This document shows, in pieces, positions 17,354-24,918 of a stretch of 64,000 nt of DNA (the stretch's first letter is position 1; each line of letters opens with the position of its first letter). The DNA is from Streptomyces regalis (GTDB lineage: Bacteria; Actinomycetota; Actinomycetes; Streptomycetales; Streptomycetaceae), in NCBI RefSeq assembly GCF_001509475.1, contig NZ_LLZG01000165.1, positions 1 through 64,000 on the forward strand, in the 5' to 3' direction. The translations under genes and the position numbers were made by a program. The notes beneath the pieces were generated by a model, which saw only the letters and a list, made by a program, of their open reading frames with translations, had not been told where the DNA came from and made no database searches.

Positions 17354-18055
17354 GTGGAGATACACCCGAACACAGCGCGCACGTTCTGGAAGGCGCTCAT
17401 GGACAACGCATCCGGGCTGATCGCGGACGCCCACGCCCTGCTCGAGCGGGGATCGTTCGGCCGGGCCCGCTCACTCACGGTCCTCGCGCAGGAGGAGCTG
17501 GGCAAGGCGCTTTGGATCTACGAGGCCTTCGAGCAGGCCTGGAGCACCGGATCCGAGGATGCGCGGGAGGTGCCGCGGCTCGCGTCGGACGGTCGCCGCC
17601 ACGCAGTGAAGTACATGGAGTCCTTCGTCTTCGGCAAGGAGCTCGCCGCGTTCTGGGGGGACTACGGGGCAATCGAGCACCCGGAGGACGAGTCGCAGGA
17701 CGGCTGGAATACCTTCCTCGTACAGAAGAAGAGCGAAGCGGAGACCGCCGGCCAGCGCGCCAACGAGGAGAAGATAGCCGGGTTCTACGTCGACCTCGAC
17801 GGGTCCGACGACGCAGCCCACTCCCCCGCCGACATCTCGGCGGGGTCCATCGACACGGATCTGCAGACCGCGGCGCAGGTCGTCGAGATGCTCCTCATCA
17901 AGGACCACAGCAGGATGAAGCTCGAGGCGCAGACGCCGTACGACAGCACTCACGAGCAGCAGCACCGGCTGCTGCCCATTTCCCACCCCGAGGACTGGAG
18001 CGAGGCGTCGGAGAAGTTCAGGCGGGGCGACTACTTCAAGGGTACAGAGGCCTGA
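17354..18055 (+). CDS. AbiV-family abortive infection protein
   Basis: A 233-residue soluble protein, GTG start with GGGAG at 17339-17343. The N-terminal half has the AbiV/HEPN-like signature: a helix around NASGLIADAHALLERG followed by FGRARSLTVLAQEELGKALWIYEA (A-EE-GK motif, residues about 34-57). The later half is charged and helical. AbiV of Lactococcus blocks phage multiplication by interfering with translation; the same role here is inference from the family. It lies about 160 bp beyond ychF-end copy 3, as the first gene of module 2, and is followed 171 bp later by the toxin-antitoxin pair. Confidence 0.75.
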   Translation: MEIHPNTARTFWKALMDNASGLIADAHALLERGSFGRARSLTVLAQEELGKALWIYEAFEQAWSTGSEDAREVPRLASDGRRHAVKYMESFVFGKELAAFWGDYGAIEHPEDESQDGWNTFLVQKKSEAETAGQRANEEKIAGFYVDLDGSDDAAHSPADISAGSIDTDLQTAAQVVEMLLIKDHSRMKLEAQTPYDSTHEQQHRLLPISHPEDWSEASEKFRRGDYFKGTEA

Positions 18056-18198
18056 GCGGCCCCGGACGCACGCCGGTGGAAGGGAGGTCGCTCAGGAGTC
18101 GGACTGCGGGGCCGCGCTTGCGGAATCACACCTACCGGCCGTCCCCTCTGCCCCTGACCGAGGAGGCGCAAGCAGCTACCTCAATCGCCTCCCCCGGG

Positions 18199-18210
18199 CG
18201 GGTATACCCG
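18199..18210. promoter_or_regulatory. Palindromic operator of the toxin-antitoxin operon
   Basis: A perfect 12-bp palindrome, CGGGTATACCCG, lies 17 bp before the antitoxin start codon. Antitoxins of this size usually repress their own promoter by binding such a site; the assignment rests on position and symmetry. Confidence 0.6.
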
Positions 18211-18226
18211 ATGTATTCTGTCAGGC

Positions 18227-18478
18227 ATGGCACACACAACGATCAAGGTCGAGAGCAGCATCCGGGACCGGCTGGCGATCCTGGCCGCCGAGAAGGACAC
18301 CACGATCGCGGGGCTCGTCGGCGAATTCGCCACCCATACCCTCACACAGAGCGAGCGGGACGAGCAGATCGCGAAGACCCTCGAAGTCCTGCACGCGCTC
18401 TCCGGCTACACCCCGGATCCCGAGCAGGACCGCGCAGCGGACGATGAGCTCACGCGCCGGCTCGGCAGCGCCGCGTGA
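18227..18478 (+). CDS. Ribbon-helix-helix-type antitoxin (VapB-like)
   Basis: An 83-residue protein. The N-terminus HTTIKVESSIRDRLAILAAEKDTTIAGLVGEFA has the strand-helix-helix pattern of RHH DNA-binding antitoxins; the acidic helical tail (TPDPEQDRAADDELTRRL) would wrap the toxin. It overlaps the toxin gene by 4 nt (GTGA), showing translational coupling, and has a palindrome just upstream for autoregulation. Confidence 0.8.
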   Translation: MAHTTIKVESSIRDRLAILAAEKDTTIAGLVGEFATHTLTQSERDEQIAKTLEVLHALSGYTPDPEQDRAADDELTRRLGSAA

Positions 18479-18864
18479 ACCCTGTCGCCCCTGTCGATGT
18501 AGTCCTCGACGACAGCGCGCTGCTCGCTCTGGGCTCAGGCAACGTCCTGGCCTCCCGCCTTCTGTACCAGGCCGCCGAGACCGGGGCCTGGCGCGTCCAC
18601 GTCGCGCTGGCCGCACTCGCCGAAGCGGACCGGGTACGCACCGGACTCGCCGGCCACCTCGGCATGCTCGACCAGGTGGTTTTTCATCCGCTCGATCTCG
18701 CCGCAGTCTTGGCCGCCTCGGGCCACGAGCGGTCTCTGGGCTGGTGCCACACCCACCATGTGGCCATGCCCGGCCCCGAGCGCCTGGATGGGGCACGCGT
18801 CGCCACCGTCCAGCCCAAGGCCTGGGACGGGGCCGACGTCCGGGTGCTCGACCTCACTCCCTGA
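18475..18864 (+). CDS. PIN-domain toxin (VapC-like)
   Basis: A 129-residue protein with GTG start inside the antitoxin stop. It begins VDVVLDDSALLALGSGN, matching the first acidic motif of PIN ribonucleases, continues with LAALAEADRVRTG (second acidic position) and has a third acidic cluster near ALDGAR-VATVQPKAWDGADVRVLDL at the end. The domain is small and somewhat diverged, so activity is not certain. With the overlapping RHH-like gene it forms a type II toxin-antitoxin pair, either stabilising module 2 or acting in phage response. Confidence 0.7.
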   Translation: MNPVAPVDVVLDDSALLALGSGNVLASRLLYQAAETGAWRVHVALAALAEADRVRTGLAGHLGMLDQVVFHPLDLAAVLAASGHERSLGWCHTHHVAMPGPERLDGARVATVQPKAWDGADVRVLDLTP

Positions 18865-18945
18865 GCGATCCGCCCGGGTTGGGGCGGACTTCACCAGTGG
18901 ATGTGATCCCAGCGCTTCCCCAAGTGCACCGAATTCACCGGGTGG

Positions 18946-18973
18946 TTGACATCTCTTTTCTGATTCGCGAATC
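18946..18973 (+). promoter_or_regulatory. Candidate promoter and operator of the wHTH regulator
   Basis: TTGACA at 18946-18951 is followed by the perfect palindrome GATTCGCGAATC at 18962-18973. A -10 hexamer at the usual distance would be GAATCA (18969-18974), putting the transcription start at about the ATG at 18981, so a leaderless autorepressed mRNA is likely. No ribosome-binding site precedes the ATG. Confidence 0.5.
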
Positions 18974-18980
18974 ATGAATC

Positions 18981-19310
18981 ATGGTTCAAAGCGCGCCCGA
19001 ACGGTTGCGTGAGGTCTCGGCAAAGCTCTTCGGTAATCGTTATCGGGCCGAGGTGCTGCTGGCGCTGGCGATGTCGGATTCCCGAGGGGTCTGTCTGGGG
19101 GATCTAGCGGTCTTGCGAAGTGTTGCGCCCAGCGTGTACCAGGCGCCGGTACAGGCTCTAGTGGACGCGGGCCTGGCTGTGCGTGTTCCGCGGGAGCCCG
19201 GCGAGCGGCGGCAGTGGTATCGGCGCAGCGACGATGCCGAACTGTGGCGGTGTCTGGCGGACCTCTTGGGCCGTTTGGCAGAGGCAGCCGGAGCCGACCG
19301 GGTTGGATAA
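18981..19310 (+). CDS. ArsR-like winged-helix regulator
   Basis: A 109-residue protein with a single winged-helix domain: RYRAEVLLALAMSDSRGVCLGDLA, then SVAPSVYQAPVQALVDAGLAVRV as recognition helix region and PREPGERRQWYRRSDD as wing. No metal-binding Cys pair is seen, so the trigger is unknown. The upstream palindrome suggests autorepression. It lies 51 bp before the next gene in the same direction, and the pair faces the convergent ImmA/IrrE operon, so it may control one or both. Confidence 0.7.
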   Translation: MVQSAPERLREVSAKLFGNRYRAEVLLALAMSDSRGVCLGDLAVLRSVAPSVYQAPVQALVDAGLAVRVPREPGERRQWYRRSDDAELWRCLADLLGRLAEAAGADRVG

Positions 19311-19361
19311 ATGGCGGGGGTGCTGTTTGCGGACGGCGCCCGATGAGACAGGGTGGAGCCC

Positions 19362-19976
19362 ATGATGACCTTGGCGAGTTCCGTGATCGGCGGTTCGGTG
19401 CAGACTGCTTCCGCGTCACTGCTGGGGCGGGACGGGCAGTCTGTGGTGGCCCCGGCGTTGGGGACGGAGGCGCTGTTCTTCTACCGCATGGACTCTGCCG
19501 AGGACGTACGCCGTCGTGAGGTTTCCGCGGCGCGCCTGGACAAGCTGCCCACGCTGGAAACCCTTCTGACCCTTCCGGTGGGTCTGCCCGTGCCACTGGC
19601 CTCACTCGATCAGCGGGAACGTCGTGCTGTACGTGCCTTGCCGGCCGGGGCTGCGGACCGTAACCGCAAGGTGGTGACGCGGTGGGCGGTGCGGCCACTG
19701 CAGATCGACCTGGCCGTCGTGCGGGCGTCCGGCTGGCGGCAAGGGCTGGAGCGGGCCGGCCGGTTCGCCCCGTTCTGCCGAAGGGCCATGCTGCTCGACC
19801 GGCGCCCGGTACGCCTGGAGGAATCACTGGCGGAGGCGGACTTCTACGGCATCGGCGTCTTCGTCCCGTCGGGCGACGGGGTGGAGATGGTGCTGGAGTC
19901 CCGGACCTACCGGCCGCAGCGGCACACCGCGGCGGCCTGGGCGTTCGTCGAGGAGCTGTATCAGCGGGTGCGCTGA
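19362..19976 (+). CDS. Hypothetical protein
   Basis: A 204-residue protein; I choose ATG 19362 because GGGTGGAG (19351-19358) precedes it, with ATG 19365 equally possible. It has no signal peptide or membrane segment. Notable parts are ALFFYRMDSAEDVRRREVSAARLDKLPTLETLL and a C-terminal FYGIGVFVPSGDGVEMVLESRTYRPQRHTAAAWAFVEELY, which may be a small alpha/beta domain. No family recognised. The 3' end overlaps the convergent TGT-like gene by 16 bp. Its pairing with the wHTH gene suggests a two-gene unit. Confidence 0.65.
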   Translation: MMTLASSVIGGSVQTASASLLGRDGQSVVAPALGTEALFFYRMDSAEDVRRREVSAARLDKLPTLETLLTLPVGLPVPLASLDQRERRAVRALPAGAADRNRKVVTRWAVRPLQIDLAVVRASGWRQGLERAGRFAPFCRRAMLLDRRPVRLEESLAEADFYGIGVFVPSGDGVEMVLESRTYRPQRHTAAAWAFVEELYQRVR

Positions 19977-21154
19977 GCGGGCGAGGGCTCGGCCGGGACA
20001 GGGCCAGGGTCGGCAAGGGCCCAGCACTTGAGCTGCTCGGGTGCCCGGAACGCCTTGGGCTGTTCGAGGGCGGCGTTGAGCAGCGGGTACCGGTCGACGG
20101 CGATGCGGCAGCGGTCGTACCACCAGCGCTGGCGCGCGATGCCCGACGGCGTCGCGCAGAGGTCGCGGAGCCATCCCATGAGCACAGCAATGTTGTGCGC
20201 CGCAGCTTCTGCCGGGAGCGGGGACTGGTTGCTGGTGAACGTGTCGAGCGCCTTGTGTCCGCAGGCGTAGCACTCACAGATCGGCTCGGCGGCTGCGGCG
20301 TACTTCTTCGCCAGCGTCTCGCCAAGGTAGAAGTCCATGAGCTCGGGGTGCAGGACGTGCGGCGAGCCGGGGCCGCCGGACTTCTTCCCGGTCTGGGCCT
20401 TCTCACCGGGGACGATGGTGTGCCGCAGTGAGCTGGTGGCACCAAATGCGGTGAAGGCTGCGCCGGCTGCCAGGGCTCCGAAGGCGGCGAGATCGGTACG
20501 CAGCAGTGCGGTGTCCGGTACCTGTGTGATCAGCTGCCGGAGGTGGTGTACCGACTTCGCGTACCGGGCCAGCGGGTCCATCTGCCCGCCCAGGATGATC
20601 GCCTTCGGCCCATTGACCAGCTGCAAATAGGCGATCAACTGATCCAGGGACTCCTCGTTCCTCAGCCAGGTCACGTCGATCGGCACCACGAAGGTCACGC
20701 CTGGATCGTCGAGTTCGGTCATGCGGGTGACCGCGGCCCTGAGCGCGTCCGAGTCCTCGGCCTGGATGTAGCCGGTCGGCGTGAGTGGCGCCGTGACGCC
20801 CACGGCGCGCTGCTGCTCCAGGGACCGCTCGAGGGGGTCGTTGAGGAAGAAGCCGTCCGGCTCCGTCTGCGGGAAGGGAGCGTCTTCGGTCGCGGCAGTC
20901 TTCTCGTAGAGGGCCGGGTCGGCGAGCAGTACCCCGCTGTATCCCTCGTCCCGCAGATGCAGGGCCTTCGCCGTGGCATTGCCCCCGCTCAGAATCAGCC
21001 CGCTGGAGGCGGAAGCGAGGTGCTCCTGGACCTGGCCGACCCGTTCGGGGCGGGTCTGGATCAGCATCCGGCCGCGCAGGGCCGCCAGGCCGAAGGCGGT
21101 GAGATGCGCAGCGGAAGGGAGGTGCGGAGGCGGGACGGCGGAAGGCTCGGTCAT
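19961..21154 (-). CDS. Protein with TGT-like zinc motif (possible DpdA/TGT-fold protein)
   Basis: A 397-residue protein, ATG start 6 nt after AAGGAG, 11 nt downstream of the ImmA/IrrE gene, so the two form an operon. It alternates beta strands and helices in a way that suits a TIM barrel (LILSGGNATAKALHL, VTFVVPIDVTWL, GPKAIILGGQMDP). Near the C-terminus CECYACGHKALDTF followed by HN about 22 residues after the third Cys resembles the CxCxxC-x(~25)-H zinc site of tRNA-guanine transglycosylases and related DNA-modifying DpdA proteins. I cannot confirm the catalytic Asp residues. Function unknown; a base-exchange or nucleic-acid role is a hypothesis. Confidence 0.6.
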   Translation of the reverse strand: MTEPSAVPPPHLPSAAHLTAFGLAALRGRMLIQTRPERVGQVQEHLASASSGLILSGGNATAKALHLRDEGYSGVLLADPALYEKTAATEDAPFPQTEPDGFFLNDPLERSLEQQRAVGVTAPLTPTGYIQAEDSDALRAAVTRMTELDDPGVTFVVPIDVTWLRNEESLDQLIAYLQLVNGPKAIILGGQMDPLARYAKSVHHLRQLITQVPDTALLRTDLAAFGALAAGAAFTAFGATSSLRHTIVPGEKAQTGKKSGGPGSPHVLHPELMDFYLGETLAKKYAAAAEPICECYACGHKALDTFTSNQSPLPAEAAAHNIAVLMGWLRDLCATPSGIARQRWWYDRCRIAVDRYPLLNAALEQPKAFRAPEQLKCWALADPGPVPAEPSPAQRTR

Positions 21155-21165
21155 GGACGGCTCCT

Positions 21166-22263
21166 TCAGTGCGGTGACAGAGGCGTGGTGCGGGGTCCTT
21201 CGACGTACAGGTGCTGAAAGTCCTCGGGCAGCAGATGCGCGCAGGCCGCTGCCGATTCGAGGGTGAGACCGCGCTCGTCGAGCAGGGTGCGCACGAGCGC
21301 GGGCACGGCCCGGGGCTGTTCACGGGGAATCTCTACGGGCTCGGCCATGCGATAGCCGAGCGCGGACATCTCGATGATGACCGTGCGGTGCTGCCATTCG
21401 GTCAGCGCGCCCAGATCGAGCGCCCGGCGCAGTAGTGCGCTCATCGACACCCGCCAGATCCGCTTCAACTCCATCAGCTTCAGCAGGTCCACCCGGCCCG
21501 CGAAGGCGCCCCGGATGTCTGCGGCGGGCATCAGCAGCTCCGCCGCGAAGGCGTCGGCCTGCTTCTCCTGCTGGGAACCGGCGCCGGGTTCCGCATGCAT
21601 GACGAGGTGCCCCAGTTCGTGGGCAACGCTGAACCGGCAACGATCCCCCGGCGCCAGCTCGTTGACGAGGAGCAGCGGGACGCCGACGCCGTCCCACTGA
21701 CTAACCGCATCGAGCAGGTCGCCGCCGAGGTCACGGACGGCCACCACCGCTCCGGCCGTCTCCACGACCGAGATCATGTCCGGGATCGGGCCGGCCGGAA
21801 GCGCCCAGGCCTTGCGCACCTGCCGGGCCGCGTCCTTCGCGGTCGTGAGGGCGGAGAGCTTCACGCGGAAGAACCGGTGCTCTTCGAGCGGCTTCTCGGC
21901 AGCCGCGGCGATCTCCTGGACCTGCACACGCGTCAGAGCCAGTTGCGCATGCACCCGCCGCAGCGCGGAGACTGCAAGCGCGGCCTTCTTGCGGTGGTGG
22001 ACCAGCCCCACGCCGACCCCACCCACCTGCGGGTCAAGGCACAGCAGGCCGGACGGGTAGCCCAGAGCGGCCGCGTACCACTCCAGGCGGTCGTCCGTGA
22101 CCATCAGGCGGCCCGACTCGGCACGACTCACGTATCCCTGTGAGACCACCGTCGGTTCCGGCCCCGAGGCCTTCGTCATGGCGGTGGAGACCTCCGCCTG
22201 TGTCATCCCGCGGGACTCACGCAACAGCATGAGCATCCCCGGGTTCGCCTGCGCATCGGCCAT
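21166..22263 (-). CDS. XRE-type regulator fused to an ImmA/IrrE metallopeptidase
   Basis: A 365-residue protein with strong GAGGAGG ribosome-binding site. Residues about 8-75 form an XRE helix-turn-helix (LLRESRGMTQAEVSTAMTKA...QGYVSRAESGR). The middle and C-terminal part is an ImmA/IrrE domain with the zinc motif HELGHLVMH and the downstream AFAAELLMP helix. ImmA-type proteases cleave repressors to release mobile-element genes, and IrrE-type ones control stress responses; fused HTH-ImmA proteins commonly regulate a neighbouring gene. Here the only cotranscribed gene is the TGT-like one, which may be its effector or substrate. Full length, no damage seen. Confidence 0.9.
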   Translation of the reverse strand: MADAQANPGMLMLLRESRGMTQAEVSTAMTKASGPEPTVVSQGYVSRAESGRLMVTDDRLEWYAAALGYPSGLLCLDPQVGGVGVGLVHHRKKAALAVSALRRVHAQLALTRVQVQEIAAAAEKPLEEHRFFRVKLSALTTAKDAARQVRKAWALPAGPIPDMISVVETAGAVVAVRDLGGDLLDAVSQWDGVGVPLLLVNELAPGDRCRFSVAHELGHLVMHAEPGAGSQQEKQADAFAAELLMPAADIRGAFAGRVDLLKLMELKRIWRVSMSALLRRALDLGALTEWQHRTVIIEMSALGYRMAEPVEIPREQPRAVPALVRTLLDERGLTLESAAACAHLLPEDFQHLYVEGPRTTPLSPH

Positions 22264-22336
22264 CCTTCACACCTCCTCAAAGCCTCACATCAGACCTCAG
22301 AATAGCACCACGAAATATTCCTCACTCGAAATCTAA

Positions 22337-23041
22337 GTGCGGTGCGCCGCCGGCCCTGTCCCGAGGCAATCCGCCCGACGGTCTGCCAGTCCAGCTCGGC
22401 TCTTCGCCTCAGCGGCACACTCGGCATGCCAAGGCCCCAATGGGCGCGGGCTGTGGATCCCCGACCTGGAGCGGGCCCCGGGCTCCAAGAAGGCCTGGAG
22501 TGCCAGCGACCCCCAGGGCCACGTGGAGCTGCTGACGTCCGGCACCGACGCCCTGCTGCGCACCCGGCGCCGCGCCATCCGCATCCTCAAGGCGTGGAAT
22601 GCTCAGGCCACGAAGCCAGGCTTCTCCTCGCACCAACTCTCCGTGTGGGCCTACGAGTTCGTCGAGCCGAGAATGGGCCTCGTCGGCGCGGTCCACACGG
22701 TGCTGCTGGAGGCCGCCCTGCGCCTCCAGCGCGGCGAGCCGACCAAGGATCCGCGCTCCGTCTCGCCCGACCTCAAGCCGCTGATCCCCGACGCGGACGC
22801 CGAGCGGCGGCTGCGGGTCGCCGCCGACAAGCTCGCGAAGGCCATCGCCGACCCCGACGACATCGACACGGTGGCGGAGGTCCTGGAGCACCTCTTCCCC
22901 AAGACGATGCGTGAACGCGAGCGCGCCTTCTCCGCCGCCTCCACTCCCCTGAGCACCACCGCCAGCCTCGGTCTCGCGGGCGCGAGCCTGCTCCTGCCCA
23001 AGACGCGCTCGTGGCGGGAGGACACGGCCGTTGAGCGGTGA
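22337..23041 (+). pseudogene. CBASS CD-NTase (cGAS/DncV-like), N-terminal catalytic part missing
   Basis: From about 22439 the reading frame encodes the C-terminal half of a CBASS nucleotidyltransferase: GLWIPDLERA, SDPQGHVELLT, the RRAIRILKAWNAQ helix, HQLSVWAYEFVEPR and KLAKAIADPDDIDTVAEVLEHLF, in family order. The upstream codons (SARRSASPARLFASAAHSACQ) do not look like the GS-DxD catalytic half that should precede it, so the enzyme is decapitated near 22436. As it stands it could not make a cyclic nucleotide. It overlaps the E2-like gene by 11 nt, the normal tight packing of a CBASS operon. Confidence 0.7.
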
Positions 23042-23504
23042 CCGGCGTCCCGCGCGCCGTCCTTGGTTCGCCCGTCCCATGGCCCGCGCCGAGCTGCTGA
23101 CCGGGATGCGCTCGACGGGGCTCGACGTGCGCGAGGTGGACAGGCCCGCCGACTTCGCGTCCGGGTTCACCGTCCAGGTCTACCCGCACGTGCGGATCGT
23201 GCCCTCGCACAGTCTCCGCATCGTCTTCGCCCCCGGCGATCCGGCAGTCCCCCGCGTCCACGCACGCGGACCCGACTGCCCCGCCCACCGCAACCCCGAC
23301 GGTTCCCTGTGCCTCTGGTACCCGAAGGACGCGCCCTCGCGCCGCTGGTCGCCCGGTGACGGCGGGCGGCTCCTCGTCGCGATCATCGTCCGCCATCTGC
23401 GCTGGGAGTCTGCCTATCGCGCCACCAGCATCTGGCCGGGCTTCGAAGCACCCCACGGCCACGGTTCGCCGGGCCTCGACGAACAGGACCAAATCATTGG
23501 CTGA
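23031..23504 (+). CDS. E2-like ubiquitin-conjugating-fold protein of short type II CBASS
   Basis: A 157-residue protein, TTG start overlapping the CD-NTase remnant. It has the bacterial E2 pattern: VRIVPSHSLRIVF strands, then DCPAHRNPDGSLCLWYPKD with the predicted catalytic Cys94, followed by the helix LLVAIIVRHLRWESAY and the conserved end SIWPGFEAPHG. In short type II CBASS such stand-alone E2 proteins regulate CD-NTase by conjugation chemistry without an E1. Here its CD-NTase partner is truncated, so the operon is probably inactive unless complemented. Domain call is fairly firm. Confidence 0.75.
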   Translation: MSGDRRPARRPWFARPMARAELLTGMRSTGLDVREVDRPADFASGFTVQVYPHVRIVPSHSLRIVFAPGDPAVPRVHARGPDCPAHRNPDGSLCLWYPKDAPSRRWSPGDGGRLLVAIIVRHLRWESAYRATSIWPGFEAPHGHGSPGLDEQDQIIG

Positions 23505-24114
23505 CGCGATCAAGGCCTTCGGCCCCTACGCCGCCGTTCTCGCCGCACTCGTGACCGGCCTCATCCTCGGCGTCCAGGCGCGGATCAGCCGCCGCGCCCA
23601 GCTGCGGGAGCGGAAGCAGGAACTGTTAGCGAGCGCGTACGAGGTGAGCATCCAGTACACGGAGATGGCGTACGCCGTGCGGCGCCGCCGCGCGGACGCC
23701 GCCGCCGAGGAGCGGGTCCGCCTGTCGGAGCAGCTGCGGGAGATCCAGGCCAGACTGACCTGGCACGAGGCGTGGGTCCGCTTCGAGGCCCCGGAGGTGG
23801 GCGCCGCGTATGACGAACTCGTCGCCCGCACGCGGACGGTGGCCGGGCGGAGCATGAAGGATGCGTGGCTCTCGCCCCCAGTGGTGGACGACACGGCGAT
23901 GGTGATCCCGACGTCGGTCGTCGACCTGCGGGCGCTGGCGGATGTCCGCGAGCGGTACATGGCCGCGGTGGAGGCGCACCTTCGCCCCCGGGGCCGCGCC
24001 CGCCGCCTCCTCCCGCGCCCGCGCCGCGCCATGCCACCCCCACCCGTGCCCGCTCCCCCAGCCGTTGGGACGGCCCCCGGTGCTCCCGGCGGCCCCGCGG
24101 GCGGCTCGCCGTGA
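23497..24114 (+). CDS. Single-pass membrane protein, candidate CBASS effector
   Basis: I choose TTG 23497, which overlaps the E2 stop by 8 nt (translational coupling) and puts a transmembrane segment at the N-terminus: FGPYAAVLAALVTGLILGVQ, residues 8-27. The remaining 180 residues are cytosolic: a long Arg/Glu-rich helical region (RAQLRERKQELLASAYEVS...ERVRLSEQLREIQARLTW) and a Pro/Gly-rich tail. Known CBASS membrane effectors usually have two or four TM helices, so a one-TM effector with a helical stalk would be unusual. Position as last gene of the operon is the argument for effector. Confidence 0.6.
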   Translation: MADAIKAFGPYAAVLAALVTGLILGVQARISRRAQLRERKQELLASAYEVSIQYTEMAYAVRRRRADAAAEERVRLSEQLREIQARLTWHEAWVRFEAPEVGAAYDELVARTRTVAGRSMKDAWLSPPVVDDTAMVIPTSVVDLRALADVRERYMAAVEAHLRPRGRARRLLPRPRRAMPPPPVPAPPAVGTAPGAPGGPAGGSP

Positions 24115-24487
24115 GACGAAATACACGTACGCCCCCCGTCCCCAGCCCCTCTCCCTCCCCCTGACCTGCGCCTTCACCAACACTCGGCCCGCCCCGGCCG
24201 CAGTTGACCGCCCACGTACGTGCATTCCGTCTCACCCTCGCCCGGAGCACCAAGAGGCCAAGGCCCGCCATGACCGTGACCCTCGACGACGCGTCCACCA
24301 CCCTCCTCGCCGCCTCCGACGGCGGGCCGCTCACCGTCGAGCAAGGGCTGGCGCTCGGCTGTTCACGCGCGACTCAAGGCCTGCGGCTGGCAGCAGGTCG
24401 ACGTGAAGGTCTGGGCGGCATCGGGGCTCGCGCTCCACATCGGCATCCGGCTGCGCGCCGGGCCAGCTTGCGGCGCCGGTTCGGCAG
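24115..24487. other. Gene-poor stretch before ychF-end copy 2
   Basis: After the putative CBASS effector there is a C-rich non-coding stretch, then a short frame from ATG 24270 (TVTLDDASTTLLAASDGGPLTVEQGLALG...) which looks like the start of a small protein but runs into the ychF-end copy and is not supported beyond about 24360. I see no RNA gene or repeat. Confidence 0.4.
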
Positions 24488-24532
24488 CTACTTCTTGCCA
24501 CTCCCAGAGGTTCCTCCGTGCCGGAACTCCAC
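24488..24532 (-). other. ychF 3'-end copy 2 (VEFRHGGTSGSGKK stop)
   Basis: The minus strand encodes VEFRHGGTSGSGKK and TAG, exactly the peptide that ends the living YchF at 29156-29200. The two 45-bp copies differ at four bases (Arg, Thr, Ser and Gly codons) and every change is synonymous, so both have been under selection as a coding gene end. Interpreted as the distal att core of module 1 or the former gene end before module 1 entered. Confidence 0.8.
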
Positions 24533-24540
24533 TAGTCGGT

Positions 24541-24888
24541 GTAGGGGCACGGGTCGCACCCTCAGGACGCCTCAGACTCCCTCTCTGCCAGCCGTTCAAG
24601 GCACAGCGAGCCGCCAAGGAAGGCATGCACAGGCTGGCGCACGCCCAGGGCCAGGTTCTCCACGCATACCTCGACCTGCACCTCGTCGCCAACCCTGTGC
24701 CTCTGCGCGCGGCAGACGCCGTACTGGAGCAGGTCATCGAGCTGTTCGACCACACCTCGTCAAGCACCGCTGACGAGGTGATGGAGGCGACGAACAAGGT
24801 CGTCGAAGCACAGCGCGAGTTCACAGACGTCTGCCGCGATGACCTCTGGTACCTGCCGCAGAAGTGGCAGATGTACCGTCGAGGATAG
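24541..24888 (+). pseudogene. Gene fragment truncated at the att-like copy
   Basis: The frame to 24888 encodes a helical stretch (AKEGMHRLAHAQGQVLHAYLDLHLVAN, STADEVMEATNKVVEAQREF) and ends CRDDLWYLPQKWQMYRRG. That end resembles the end of the intact gene at 27412-27987 (ARHDLAYNPKWWQLPRRWRERQYRKG), so it is probably the 3' part of a paralogue whose 5' part was lost at the ychF-end copy. No function known. Confidence 0.55.
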
Positions 24889-24918
24889 TGGGCGGCCGGC
24901 GGTGGCGGCAGCAGAGGA

